DNA from: Sedimentisphaerales bacterium
Lineage (GTDB): Bacteria > Planctomycetota > Phycisphaerae > Sedimentisphaerales > SG8-4
Reading direction: 5' to 3'
Length of the DNA stretch: 12,270 nt
NCBI GenBank assembly: GCA_016932895.1
Contig: JAFGCA010000738.1
Location: 1 to 12,270, forward strand
Part shown: one piece after another, positions 5,179 through 11,860 of the stretch
Position numbering within the stretch: the first letter of the stretch is position 1
How the letters are laid out: every line of letters begins with the position of its first letter
Notes under the pieces: model-generated
Databases searched by the model: none
Told to the model about the DNA's origin: nothing
What the model saw: the letters and a program-made list of their open reading frames with translations, nothing else
Position numbers and translations under genes: made by a program

Positions 5179-7599
5179 TCACAGCTTTCCGGCGACCTCG
5201 TTTAGAAAACTGGCGAGTCCTTGCAGCACCTCTTTGGATGGCACCGGCACCTTCAGATGCTGCTGCCCCGTGGACGCATCGGTTTCGACCTCCACTCTGG
5301 GCCGGGTTTCGCTGGGCGCTTTCGCCTCGGAAGAAGACGCCCGACCGAGCTTGTCCAGAAACGACAGTCCGGCCGAGAGCAATTCCGTCCAGTCCGGCTG
5401 CGTCGGCGCTGCGGCTGCCGCCGGTTCTCCTTCCGGCGCTCTCTCAGGCGCCGGTTCCACGCTCTCTGCCTGCGACGGCATGGACTCCGGGATGGCCTGC
5501 GTGACCTGGTCGACGGAATCCATGAAGCGTTTGAGCCGGGTCCCGCCCAGGAAGACTTCGTCCCGCCCCCCGTCCAGGACCCCGGCGAAGACGGACTGCT
5601 TGAACGAGAGCACCGAGAGCATGCTGTGTTCGATGGTGCCTTGTGCGACGAAGTTGACGACGCGCACCGGCTGGTGTTGCCCCAGGCGGTGCACGCGTCC
5701 GATACGCTGGTTCAAGACGGCCGGATTCCAGGGCAAGTCCATGTTCACCACCGTAGAGGCGTTTTGCAGATTGAGCCCCACGCCACCGGCGTCGGTCGAC
5801 AGAAAGACGCGACAGTCGGCGTCCTGCTTGAACTGCCGGATCAACTCCTTTCTGTTCTTGGAGGCGACCCGGCCATGAAACAGCACATACCCCAGCTTGG
5901 CCGACTCCAAACGATCGAGAATCAGCTCGTGGGTGCGCAGCCACTGGCTGAAGACCACGGCCTTGTCGTTCGGCCGCTCGAAGGATTCCTGAAGTACGGA
6001 GATCAGCTCGTCGGCCTTCACCCCGTAGTCGGTCTTATGATCGAGCAGGTACGTGCTGTTGCAGCTCATGCGCATGTTTTGCAGGGCGATCATCAAGCGC
6101 CGCTGGTCAGCTTCGGAAAGGAATCCGAACCGTCGCCATTTCGCCGCTACTCGCGCCACCGTCTCGCGATTCTCCTCGTGATGCTGCATCTGCTCTTTCG
6201 TCATGGGCACGAAGTAGTTCTTGTCCAACCGCTCCGGTAGTTGCTGAAGAACCTCCTTCTTCGTGCGGCGAATCAAAATCGGCTCCAGCGTACGCCCGAT
6301 CTTCGTCAGGTTCCGGTAGCCGATGACCTTGCCGTTGTCGTCGGCCTGCTGATGTTCGGCGAGAAAGCGGAACATGGGACCCAGGCGAAACCGGTCGACA
6401 AACTCGACGATGGAATGCAGCTCCTCAAGCCGGTTTTCCAGAGGCGTCCCGGTCAGAACGATAACGTATTTCGAATCGAGTTTCTTGACGCTTTGCGCCC
6501 GCCGCGTCTTCCAGTTCTTGATCCGCTGGGCCTCGTCCAGAACGACCATCTCGGGCGCCCAGGCGCTGATGGCGTCGAGGTCGCGATGCACGACGTCGTA
6601 ATTGATGATCTTGTAGAACCCTTCCTGCCCGTATGCACTGGCCCGCTTTGCCATCGTGCCTTCGACCACCATCGCCGGCCGGCCGGAAAACTTCTCGATC
6701 TCGCGCTTCCACTGGTGCTTCAACGAAGTAGGACAGACGATCAGCACGCGTTCGAGACCGGCCACGCGAGCCAGTATCTCGCAGGCGGCGATGGCCTGGA
6801 TCGTCTTGCCCAGACCCATGTCATCGGCGATCAGACTGCGTCGGGCCCGCGCGGCGAAGAGAGCCCCCTGGCGCTGGTACGAATACAGCGAGACCTTCAG
6901 CAGGCGTTTGAACGCCCTGCTCTCGACGCCGGAAGGAAACGCCTCGTCGATTCGCCGGGCCAGCAGGGTTCCGTCCCGGACTTCCGCGATGAAATCCAGC
7001 GCGTCATCGTAGCAGCGCAGATCGTGGGCGAATGCGCCGGCCTGCTTCATGAAGGTATGGAATCGCAGGTACGCCTGCGGTTCGAGAACACCGTCGGCGT
7101 CGAAGTACCGTCCGGCGAGCCTCCGCAGCGGGTTCGGGCACTCGAGACCGGGGCGGAAGATCACGGCACGTTGGGCGCCGTAACGCAGGTACACCTCCGA
7201 ATATGGCGGCTGGAACCCTTCGGTGAAGGCCTTCTTGCCGCCCCGCTTGCGCCGGAGCCGAGCCAGGGTCCACTCGATATGCTTGCAGGTCCCCAGCGTG
7301 TTGGCCGCAAAGTCGGGGCAGGAACAATAGTTGTCGCCCAGCCCCGCCCCGCGGATGGCGACCCGGTATTGGCCGCCCGTCTGCGGGTTGGTCACCGTAA
7401 ACTCGGAGAAGATCGGCTCGTCCCCGGTATTCTTGAGCCGCAAGTCCTGCTTCTGGGCATACTGCCGCCGCAAGGCGATCTGCCACTGTTCGAGCGACAT
7501 CTCCTCCGGCTTCTGCACGCGCGAGATTTTGGCGGTCTTGCGCCGACCGGCCTTCTTGCGCCGCCGCGCAACCGGGACCGATGGATCTCTCTTGGCCAT
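5179..7599 (-). CDS. SNF2-family DEAD/DEAH-type helicase with N-terminal SWIM zinc finger
   Basis: The product is 806 aa, an ATP-dependent DNA translocase of the SNF2/Rad54-like superfamily 2 class, probably acting on protein-DNA complexes in the cytoplasm. In order: a basic tail (1-30); a SWIM zinc-binding motif C92-x-C94-x10-C105-x-H107; the helicase N-lobe with DDMGLGKT (259-266, Walker A), LDEAQ (354-358, motif II with Q in place of H) and LTGTPLEN (382-389, motif III). The C-lobe has VVFSQW (548-553), STDAGGVGLNLQ (601-612, motif V) and QRIGRVHRLGQ (631-641, motif VI). An Ala/Pro/Glu-rich linker follows (about 700-735), then a C-terminal tail of unknown fold (736-806). GAGAGG lies 6 nt before the ATG. 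A promoter candidate lies at 7659-7687. Its stop overlaps a possible GTG start of the glycosidase. Confidence 0.93.
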   Translation of the reverse strand: MAKRDPSVPVARRRKKAGRRKTAKISRVQKPEEMSLEQWQIALRRQYAQKQDLRLKNTGDEPIFSEFTVTNPQTGGQYRVAIRGAGLGDNYCSCPDFAANTLGTCKHIEWTLARLRRKRGGKKAFTEGFQPPYSEVYLRYGAQRAVIFRPGLECPNPLRRLAGRYFDADGVLEPQAYLRFHTFMKQAGAFAHDLRCYDDALDFIAEVRDGTLLARRIDEAFPSGVESRAFKRLLKVSLYSYQRQGALFAARARRSLIADDMGLGKTIQAIAACEILARVAGLERVLIVCPTSLKHQWKREIEKFSGRPAMVVEGTMAKRASAYGQEGFYKIINYDVVHRDLDAISAWAPEMVVLDEAQRIKNWKTRRAQSVKKLDSKYVIVLTGTPLENRLEELHSIVEFVDRFRLGPMFRFLAEHQQADDNGKVIGYRNLTKIGRTLEPILIRRTKKEVLQQLPERLDKNYFVPMTKEQMQHHEENRETVARVAAKWRRFGFLSEADQRRLMIALQNMRMSCNSTYLLDHKTDYGVKADELISVLQESFERPNDKAVVFSQWLRTHELILDRLESAKLGYVLFHGRVASKNRKELIRQFKQDADCRVFLSTDAGGVGLNLQNASTVVNMDLPWNPAVLNQRIGRVHRLGQHQPVRVVNFVAQGTIEHSMLSVLSFKQSVFAGVLDGGRDEVFLGGTRLKRFMDSVDQVTQAIPESMPSQAESVEPAPERAPEGEPAAAAAPTQPDWTELLSAGLSFLDKLGRASSSEAKAPSETRPRVEVETDASTGQQHLKVPVPSKEVLQGLASFLNEVAGKL

Positions 7600-7651
7600 A
7601 TGTTACCTCTCACTACGAAAAACACTCTTCATCATTCAAGTCGGCAGCGAT

Positions 7652-7676
7652 CCCGCAAATAATAGTGGATTGCGGG
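7652..7676. repeat. Inverted repeat flanking the -10 box of the helicase promoter; candidate operator
   Basis: CCCGCAA (7652-7658) and TTGCGGG (7670-7676) are perfect 7-bp arms around an 11-nt AT-rich centre that contains the minus-strand -10 box (7664-7659). The placement over the promoter core suggests a repressor site rather than an RNA hairpin, because transcription would begin near or beyond the left arm. Confidence 0.45.
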
Positions 7677-7687
7677 CGCAGACGCAA
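7659..7687 (-). promoter_or_regulatory. Candidate sigma70-type promoter for the helicase gene
   Basis: On the minus strand TTGCGT (7687-7682) is followed after exactly 17 nt by TATTAT (7664-7659, 5/6 to consensus). The predicted leader to the ATG at 7599 is about 50 nt. The -35 keeps only the TTG of the consensus, so activity may depend on a regulator. Confidence 0.5.
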
Positions 7688-7741
7688 CGGGTGGCGTTGG
7701 GCCGATTCGGACGTTCCGGCGCTGGCGGCCTGTACATTTCT

Positions 7742-7770
7742 TTGCCCGGCCGGTTGGGAGCAAGTACAAT
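7742..7770 (+). promoter_or_regulatory. Candidate sigma70-type promoter for the AIM24/propeller pair
   Basis: TTGCCC (7742-7747) is followed after exactly 17 nt by TACAAT (7765-7770, 5/6 to consensus). Transcription would start near 7777, giving a leader of about 40 nt before the ATG at 7816. It is divergent from the helicase promoter, with the two -35 boxes about 55 nt apart. Confidence 0.5.
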
Positions 7771-7781
7771 GCGGCCGGTTG
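7748..7781 (+). repeat. Direct repeat GGCCGGTTG flanking the -10 box of the AIM24 promoter
   Basis: GGCCGGTTG occurs at 7748-7756, in the spacer of the promoter, and at 7773-7781, over the expected start site. The two copies are 25 nt apart and bracket the -10 box. They could be a regulator's half-sites; in such GC-rich DNA chance is also possible. Confidence 0.35.
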
Positions 7782-7815
7782 TCAATTCGGTTTCCGAGAA
7801 TGAAAGGAGCGCCCC

Positions 7816-8493
7816 ATGCGTCATGAAGTCCTGTACCGCCCTTCGTATTCGCTGTTACGCGTGATGCTGGAGCAAGGCGAATCGATCGCGGCCGAATCCG
7901 GCGCCATGGTCAGTATGTCCGAAAGCATCGAGATCAAGACCAAGGCCCGCGGCGGCGTCTTCGGGGCGCTCAAGCGCAGCGTGCTCGGAGGTGAGAGCTT
8001 CTTCGTCAACACGTTTCACGCCAGCGCCCCGGGCGAGGTGACGCTGGCCCCGCCGCTGCCCGGTGACATCCAGGCCCTGGAGCTCTCGGGCAACAGCTAC
8101 TACGCCCAATCCGGCGCGTACGTCGCCTCCTCGCCCGACGTGAGCGTCGATACGAAATGGGGCGGCGCCAAGACGTTCTTCTCGCGCGAGGGCCTGTTCC
8201 TTCTGAAGCTCACCGGCACCGGCCCGGTCTTCCTGTCAAGCTACGGGGCCGTCCACGAAGTCGAGCTTGCGGCCGGCCAGGAGTACGTCGTCGACACGGG
8301 CCACATGGTGGCGTTCGCCGACACCGTGCGGTATCGCGTCAGCAAGGTCGGCGGTCTGAAATCCACGCTCTTCAGCGGCGAAGGGCTGGTGTGCCGCCTC
8401 ACCGGGCCCGGCAAAATCCTGATCCAGTCCCGCAGCACGGACGCGTTTTTGTCCTGGCTGATCCCCCAGCTTCCGACCAAAAATGATTCGTAA
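7816..8493 (+). CDS. AIM24 family protein (TIGR00266-like)
   Basis: The product is 225 aa. AAGGAG (7804-7809) lies 6 nt before the ATG. The sequence matches the AIM24/TIGR00266 family, a beta-rich jelly-roll-like fold found in bacteria and, as AIM24, in yeast mitochondria. Visible family features are GESIAAESGAMVSMS (21-35), GGVFGALKRSVLGGESFFVNTF (about 46-67, with the Gly-rich turn), GNSYYAQSGAYVASSPDV (91-108), GPVFLSSYGAVHEVEL (136-151), VDTGHMVAFAD (158-168) and the C-terminal GKILIQSRS (199-207). Length is normal for the family. The bacterial biochemical role is not established; the protein is predicted to be cytoplasmic because no signal or membrane segment is seen. It overlaps the next gene by 11 nt and is probably co-transcribed with it. 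Confidence 0.92.
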   Translation: MRHEVLYRPSYSLLRVMLEQGESIAAESGAMVSMSESIEIKTKARGGVFGALKRSVLGGESFFVNTFHASAPGEVTLAPPLPGDIQALELSGNSYYAQSGAYVASSPDVSVDTKWGGAKTFFSREGLFLLKLTGTGPVFLSSYGAVHEVELAAGQEYVVDTGHMVAFADTVRYRVSKVGGLKSTLFSGEGLVCRLTGPGKILIQSRSTDAFLSWLIPQLPTKNDS

Positions 8494-9394
8494 GGCGTAT
8501 CTCTGGCTCCATCTGGCTCTGCCCTGCGTGCTGCTGAACACTTCGTGCGCGGCGCTGACGCCCTCGGATGCCTTCGCTCCAGGCCGACAGGCGGGCATCG
8601 TGCGCAGCGATCTCATCAACGAGGCTTCCGGCATCGTGGCCAGCCGGCGGAATCCCGGGGTGCTCTGGGTTCATAACGATTCGGGCGACGGCGCCCGCCT
8701 CTTCGCTATCAACACCAGGGGCGACGTCCTCGGCACGTGCACGATCGCCGGCGCCGCGGCGCGCGACTGGGAGGACATCGCCGTCGGGCCGGGACCCGAG
8801 CCCAACGAGCCCTATCTCTACGTCGGGGACATCGGCGACAATCGCGGACGCTATCCTGATATCACGGTGTACCGCGTGCGCGAGCCTCAGGTCGGTGCGG
8901 CGGCGCCCTTCGGCACGATGTCGGCCGGACCGGCGGACGCCATCAAGCTGCTCTATCCGGACGGCCCCCGGGACGCCGAAACCCTGCTCGTCGATCCTTT
9001 GACGCGCGACATCTACGTCGTCTCCAAGCGGCAGTGGCCCTCGAAGGTCTACCGGGCCGCCTGGCCCCAGTCCACCACGAAGCCCAACAAGATGGAACAC
9101 GTGAAGAATTTGCCCTGGGGCGCGGCGGTGGCCGGCGATGTGTCGCCCGACGGTCGACGCGTGATCGTCCGGGGCATATTCGGCGCCTCGATCTGGACCC
9201 GTCCGGTCGGCAAGCCCCTCTGGCACGCCTTCAACGGAAAGCAGGCCGGACTGCGTCTGATGCCCGAGCCGCAGGGAGAAGGCATCTGCTTCGACCGCCA
9301 GGGCCGCGGCTATTTCACCATCGGAGAGATGCACCACCCACCCCTGCATTACTTCCCGCCCGCCGAACCCAACATACCGCAGCAACCGCAGTAG
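8483..9394 (+). CDS. Secreted beta-propeller-like protein, possibly a lipoprotein, function unknown
   Basis: The product is 303 aa. An N-terminal signal is visible (RK at 3-4, hydrophobic core at about 5-19, then NTSCAA). Cys22 could be lipidated, but Asn at -3 makes a poor lipobox, so ordinary export is equally possible. The mature part has motifs that I recognise from a widespread family of uncharacterised propeller proteins: INEASGIVASRRNPGVLWVHNDSG (45-68), ARDWEDIAVG (93-102), LYVGDIGDNRGRYP (112-125), DAETLLVDPLTRDIYVVSK (164-182), GDVSPDGRRVIVRG (218-231) and PQGEGICFDRQGRGYFT (263-279). The acidic DWED, GDIGDN and E-rich loops could bind a metal. It starts inside the 3' end of the AIM24 gene (11-nt overlap, different frame) with no clear ribosome site, so translation is probably coupled. 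The C-terminus is Pro/Gln-rich. Confidence 0.85.
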   Translation: MIRKAYLWLHLALPCVLLNTSCAALTPSDAFAPGRQAGIVRSDLINEASGIVASRRNPGVLWVHNDSGDGARLFAINTRGDVLGTCTIAGAAARDWEDIAVGPGPEPNEPYLYVGDIGDNRGRYPDITVYRVREPQVGAAAPFGTMSAGPADAIKLLYPDGPRDAETLLVDPLTRDIYVVSKRQWPSKVYRAAWPQSTTKPNKMEHVKNLPWGAAVAGDVSPDGRRVIVRGIFGASIWTRPVGKPLWHAFNGKQAGLRLMPEPQGEGICFDRQGRGYFTIGEMHHPPLHYFPPAEPNIPQQPQ

Positions 9395-9439
9395 AAGGCG
9401 GCGAGGAGCGCAACGCGTTTTTGCCATTCGTGCGACGGT

Positions 9440-9537
9440 AGATTGCTTCGCTTCGCTCGCAATGACACGGAGGATTCGTATATGTCATTGCAGGGAGCCC
9501 AACAAGCCTGCCCTCGCGAAGGCGGGGGAAGCAATCT
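9440..9537. repeat. Interspersed palindromic repeat of the 'CHCERSEAI' type, asymmetric copy
   Basis: The outer arms AGATTGCTTC (9440-9449) and GAAGCAATCT (9528-9537) pair over 10 bp. The inner arms GCAATGACA (9459-9467) and TGTCATTGC (9483-9491) pair over 9 bp around a 15-nt loop. The left half reads GCTTCGCTTCGCTCGCAATG, whose minus-strand translation gives CHCERSEAI, the signature of a short repeat found in many bacterial genomes. Between the right-hand arms there are 36 nt (9492-9527) where the left has only 9. This extra piece contains its own hairpin, CCTGCC (9507-9512) with GGCGGG (9521-9526). The element is non-coding, lies 45 nt after the propeller gene, and may also end its transcript. 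Confidence 0.75.
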
Positions 9538-9624
9538 CCTCCTGCATGGTCGCAGAGCTCGCGAAATGCAGCACATGAAGCCCGCGAGGCGTTCCGGGCG
9601 ACCTTTCCGGACGTCACCGGCGGT

Positions 9625-9653
9625 TTGGCAAACTTCAAAACATTCGCTATCTT
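9625..9653 (+). promoter_or_regulatory. Candidate sigma70-type promoter for the 9773 gene
   Basis: TTGGCA (9625-9630, 5/6 to consensus) is followed after exactly 17 nt by TATCTT (9648-9653, 4/6). The local sequence around it is AT-richer than its surroundings. The predicted transcript starts near 9660, leaving a leader of about 110 nt before the ATG at 9773. Confidence 0.5.
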
Positions 9654-9662
9654 TTATGTGGG

Positions 9663-9731
9663 TCGGCGTAACTGCCGATAGTGCCTGAGAAGGCGTTCGG
9701 TACCCCGCGCGCGGATCAGCGCGATTATCGG
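9663..9731 (+). ncRNA. Possible structured 5' leader (unassigned)
   Basis: The leader can form TCGGC (9663-9667) with GCCGA (9674-9678). Alternatively CCGATA (9675-9680) can pair with TATCGG (9726-9731) to enclose two hairpins: GCCT (9683-9686) with AGGC (9691-9694), and CGCGC (9706-9710) with GCGCG (9719-9723). The first and second options share bases and exclude each other, as in a switch. It does not match the consensus of riboswitches I know (TPP, c-di-GMP, fluoride). GC-rich DNA makes chance pairing likely. Confidence 0.25.
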
Positions 9732-9772
9732 AAACAGCCGCACAGGAATGCTTCAAAACAGGGGCATCGAAG

Positions 9773-10237
9773 ATGTTCTCACAAACGACCAGACTGGAAT
9801 TCATCATCGTGGCGGTGGCGCTGCTGGTTCTGCTGATGTGCAGCCAGCCGCCAAGGTCCGGAAATGCGGACATCCAAATGCCAACGTTGACACCGGACCT
9901 GGGCGAGGGGTCCGAGAATCCGCCGGCGCCGGGAGATTCCGCGCCGCAAATCATCGAACGGGTTTCCGAGCTGCCGACAGAGACGTCCGCCCCGGCGTCG
10001 GAGATTTCGACGGCCCGCCAGACTCCGCGGAACACGTTTACCGAGCCGATGCAAGTCCGAACGGTACCGCTTCGCTCCGCTGCCGCGCAGAACACCGCTG
10101 CACCCAACAACCCGAAAACTCCGAGCGAAGAGGTCGCCGTCCGATATGTCTGGGACGGAACGAAGCTCGTTCCACAGAAAGTCCGCATCGTGGACGAAGG
10201 CAACGGCGTCCGCAGCATCTACAGCTTCGATCAATAA
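9773..10237 (+). CDS. Small membrane-anchored protein of unknown function
   Basis: The product is 154 aa. The ATG at 9773 has a modest ribosome site, AGGGG (9760-9764), 8 nt upstream. Residues about 8-22 (LEFIIVAVALLVLLM) form one hydrophobic helix with few basic residues before it. A Cys follows at 23, but Met at -1 rules out a normal lipobox, so the helix is probably an uncleaved anchor. Residues about 28-120 are Pro/Ser/Thr/Glu-rich and likely disordered. The C-terminus (VAVRYVWDGTKLVPQKVRIVDEGNGVRSIYSFDQ, split as about 121-136 and 137-154) looks ordered and may be the functional part. I do not recognise the family. Coding is supported by its own promoter candidate, ribosome site and sensible composition; a minus-strand frame across the same DNA is less credible. 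Confidence 0.7.
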   Translation: MFSQTTRLEFIIVAVALLVLLMCSQPPRSGNADIQMPTLTPDLGEGSENPPAPGDSAPQIIERVSELPTETSAPASEISTARQTPRNTFTEPMQVRTVPLRSAAAQNTAAPNNPKTPSEEVAVRYVWDGTKLVPQKVRIVDEGNGVRSIYSFDQ

Positions 10238-10385
10238 GCGCACGGCCTGAACGGCAATTACCTCCCCCACAGGAATCAATCGTCACTGCGCCCGGTGCGC
10301 GTGGCTTGCTCCCGCCGCCACCGGCGTCAAACGTTCCTGCCCGAAGTCTTGCGAAGGCGGCCAACGCACTCCTTCGATTTTAGCC

Positions 10386-10416
10386 TGGACAAATTCGCGA
10401 CTTTCCGGCATCTAAT
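10386..10416 (+). promoter_or_regulatory. Candidate promoter giving a leaderless ferric reductase mRNA
   Basis: TGGACA (10386-10391, 5/6) and TCTAAT (10411-10416, 5/6) are separated by 19 nt, longer than ideal. The -10 ends 6 nt before the ATG at 10423, so transcription would begin at or beside the start codon. No Shine-Dalgarno is present upstream, which fits a leaderless message. Confidence 0.35.
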
Positions 10417-10422
10417 CGTCTC

Positions 10423-11847
10423 ATGTTGACGACCTCCAAGACGCATCTGAACAACAGGCCGATCCTGCTGGCAGTCTGCATCACGCTGCTGTTCTGGCTT
10501 GCCAGCAAATGGTACTATCACGACTGGTTCGCCAACCCCTACAAATACGTCGCCAAGTCCGCCTCGCTGACGGCCACGGTCCTGATGTGCCTCGGCGTCA
10601 TCCTCTCGACGCGGGCGCGATTCCTGGAGAATTGGCTCGGCGGCCTCGACAAGGTCTATCAGATGCACAAACGCATCGGAAGATGGGCGTTCCTGATCAT
10701 CTTGCTGCATCCGCTGTTCCTGGCGTTCGACCGGCTGCCGCGCATTCTCGCATTTCTGGGGGCCATGTGGTTCCAGCAGCCGTCAGGAAACCGCTATCTG
10801 TGGGGACAGAACGCCGGCGTGGCGGCGCTGCTGCTTTTCGCGGTACTGGTGGCGCTGACGCTCTGGGTGAAGCTGCCCTACCACGTATGGAAAAAAACGC
10901 ATGAATGGTTCGGGCTGCTCCTGCCGTTCGTGATCCTGCATATCGCTCTGGTCGATGCCGACGTGGCCAAATATCCACTCTTGCGCATCTGGCTGTATGG
11001 CCTGCTCGCGCTGGCGGTCGGGAGTTTCGTCTACATTCGTTTTCTGTATCGCGTTTTGGGCCCTCATTTTGAGTACGTCGTGTCCGACGTCGAGAAGGCC
11101 GGACAGATTCTCCATGTGACCTTCGCTCCGCTGAAGGCGAAGATGGATTTCAGGCCGAGCCAGTTCGTCTACCTGGTGATTCACAGGGAAGGAATCACGC
11201 CGGAGCCCCATCCGTACTCGATTGCCTGCGGCTACAACCTGGGCGCCGAGTTCAAACTCGGGATCAAGCAGGTCGGCGACCACACCCGAACGCTGGATGT
11301 GCTCGAGGACGGCGACTGCGCCACGGTCTATGGCCCGTATGGGCACTTCAGCGAGAGATTCCTGTCGGCCGAGCGCGACTGCGTGTTCATCGGGGGAGGC
11401 ATCGGCATCACGCCGTTCGTCGGCATGTGGCACGTGGCGCTTCATTCGGAAGACCGCTACGAGCGGCAAAACGTTCCGGAGAAATTGACGCGCCTGCACC
11501 CGGAGATCATTAAGACCTGGCACAGCCCGCTGGTCAGCCTGTTCTACGTGTGCCGCACGAAAGAGGAAGCCAGCTTTGACCGGGATATTCAGCAGGAAGT
11601 GATCATGAGCCACTTCCACGGCTTCCGCGCTCTCGAGCAGCGTGGTCATCACTACGAGCTGTACGCCAGCTCACAGCAGGACCGGATCACGGCGCAGTAC
11701 ATCGACAGCCAAGTTACAGGAGGCGTCCGGGACAAGTACGTTTTTCTCTGCGGGCCCTCCCCCATGGTCAACTCGCTCATCCGTCAATTCAGAGACATGG
11801 GACTGGGCCGTCACCAGATCGTCGTCGAAGACTTCAACCTCGTTTAG
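10423..11847 (+). CDS. Ferric reductase / NADPH oxidase-like transmembrane flavocytochrome b
   Basis: The product is 474 aa. Such proteins carry electrons from NAD(P)H through FAD and two membrane hemes to an acceptor across the membrane (ferric iron or oxygen). The first 210 residues hold about six membrane helices (about 13-29, 45-62, 88-102, 131-149, 162-178, 188-208). Paired heme-ligand His are present: H82 and H96 in MHKRIGRWAFLIILLHPLF, H160 and H173 in the fifth helix region. The FAD-binding domain has HPYSIACG (263-270) and VYGPYGHFSERF (302-313). The NAD(P) domain has GGGIGITPFVGM (324-335), LCGPSPMV (442-449) and the terminal VVEDFNLV. A stretch of about 35 charged residues (341-368) between the glycine-rich loop and VSLFYVCR looks like an insertion. 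The physiological acceptor is unknown. No ribosome site is seen before the ATG. The gene converges on deoC with 13 nt between them. Confidence 0.92.
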   Translation: MLTTSKTHLNNRPILLAVCITLLFWLASKWYYHDWFANPYKYVAKSASLTATVLMCLGVILSTRARFLENWLGGLDKVYQMHKRIGRWAFLIILLHPLFLAFDRLPRILAFLGAMWFQQPSGNRYLWGQNAGVAALLLFAVLVALTLWVKLPYHVWKKTHEWFGLLLPFVILHIALVDADVAKYPLLRIWLYGLLALAVGSFVYIRFLYRVLGPHFEYVVSDVEKAGQILHVTFAPLKAKMDFRPSQFVYLVIHREGITPEPHPYSIACGYNLGAEFKLGIKQVGDHTRTLDVLEDGDCATVYGPYGHFSERFLSAERDCVFIGGGIGITPFVGMWHVALHSEDRYERQNVPEKLTRLHPEIIKTWHSPLVSLFYVCRTKEEASFDRDIQQEVIMSHFHGFRALEQRGHHYELYASSQQDRITAQYIDSQVTGGVRDKYVFLCGPSPMVNSLIRQFRDMGLGRHQIVVEDFNLV

Positions 11848-11860
11848 ACGGGCGGCGTCC

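Larger units (their letters stand above)
9395..9772. other. 378-nt intergenic region: palindromic repeat, promoter and leader
   Basis: No gene is supported here. From left to right it holds the CHCERSEAI-type repeat, a stretch at about 9540-9620 where I see nothing clear apart from short GC-rich inverted pieces, a promoter candidate (9625-9653), and a leader of about 110 nt that may fold (9663-9731). Confidence 0.6.

Noticed and set aside
3845..5878. A 677-codon plus-strand open frame across the glycosidase and helicase genes
   Set aside because: It is antisense to two genes with clear catalytic motifs and has no ribosome site or recognisable domain; long antisense frames are common in GC-rich DNA.
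6241..7662. A 473-codon plus-strand frame antisense to the helicase
   Set aside because: No start signal or domain; the opposite strand carries complete SNF2 motifs.
9405..9426. GCGCAACGCG followed by TTTTT as a terminator for the propeller gene
   Set aside because: The T-run is real but the stem is only 3-4 bp; the nearby palindromic repeat is a better candidate for ending the transcript.
9683..9710. TPP riboswitch, suggested by CTGAGA and a nearby ACCCC
   Set aside because: The spacing and the rest of the conserved thi-box core are absent.
9349..10218. A 289-codon minus-strand frame over the repeat and the 9773 gene
   Set aside because: It runs through the palindromic repeat (giving the telltale SLRAKRSNL read-through) and has no ribosome site; it is a product of repeat translation.
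10313..10326. CGCCG/CGGCG hairpin after the 9773 gene as a terminator
   Set aside because: A 5-bp stem without a following T-run; expected by chance in such GC-rich DNA.
11847..11859. GACG-GGCGG-CGTC hairpin between the ferric reductase and deoC genes as a terminator
   Set aside because: Only 4 bp and no T-run on either strand.
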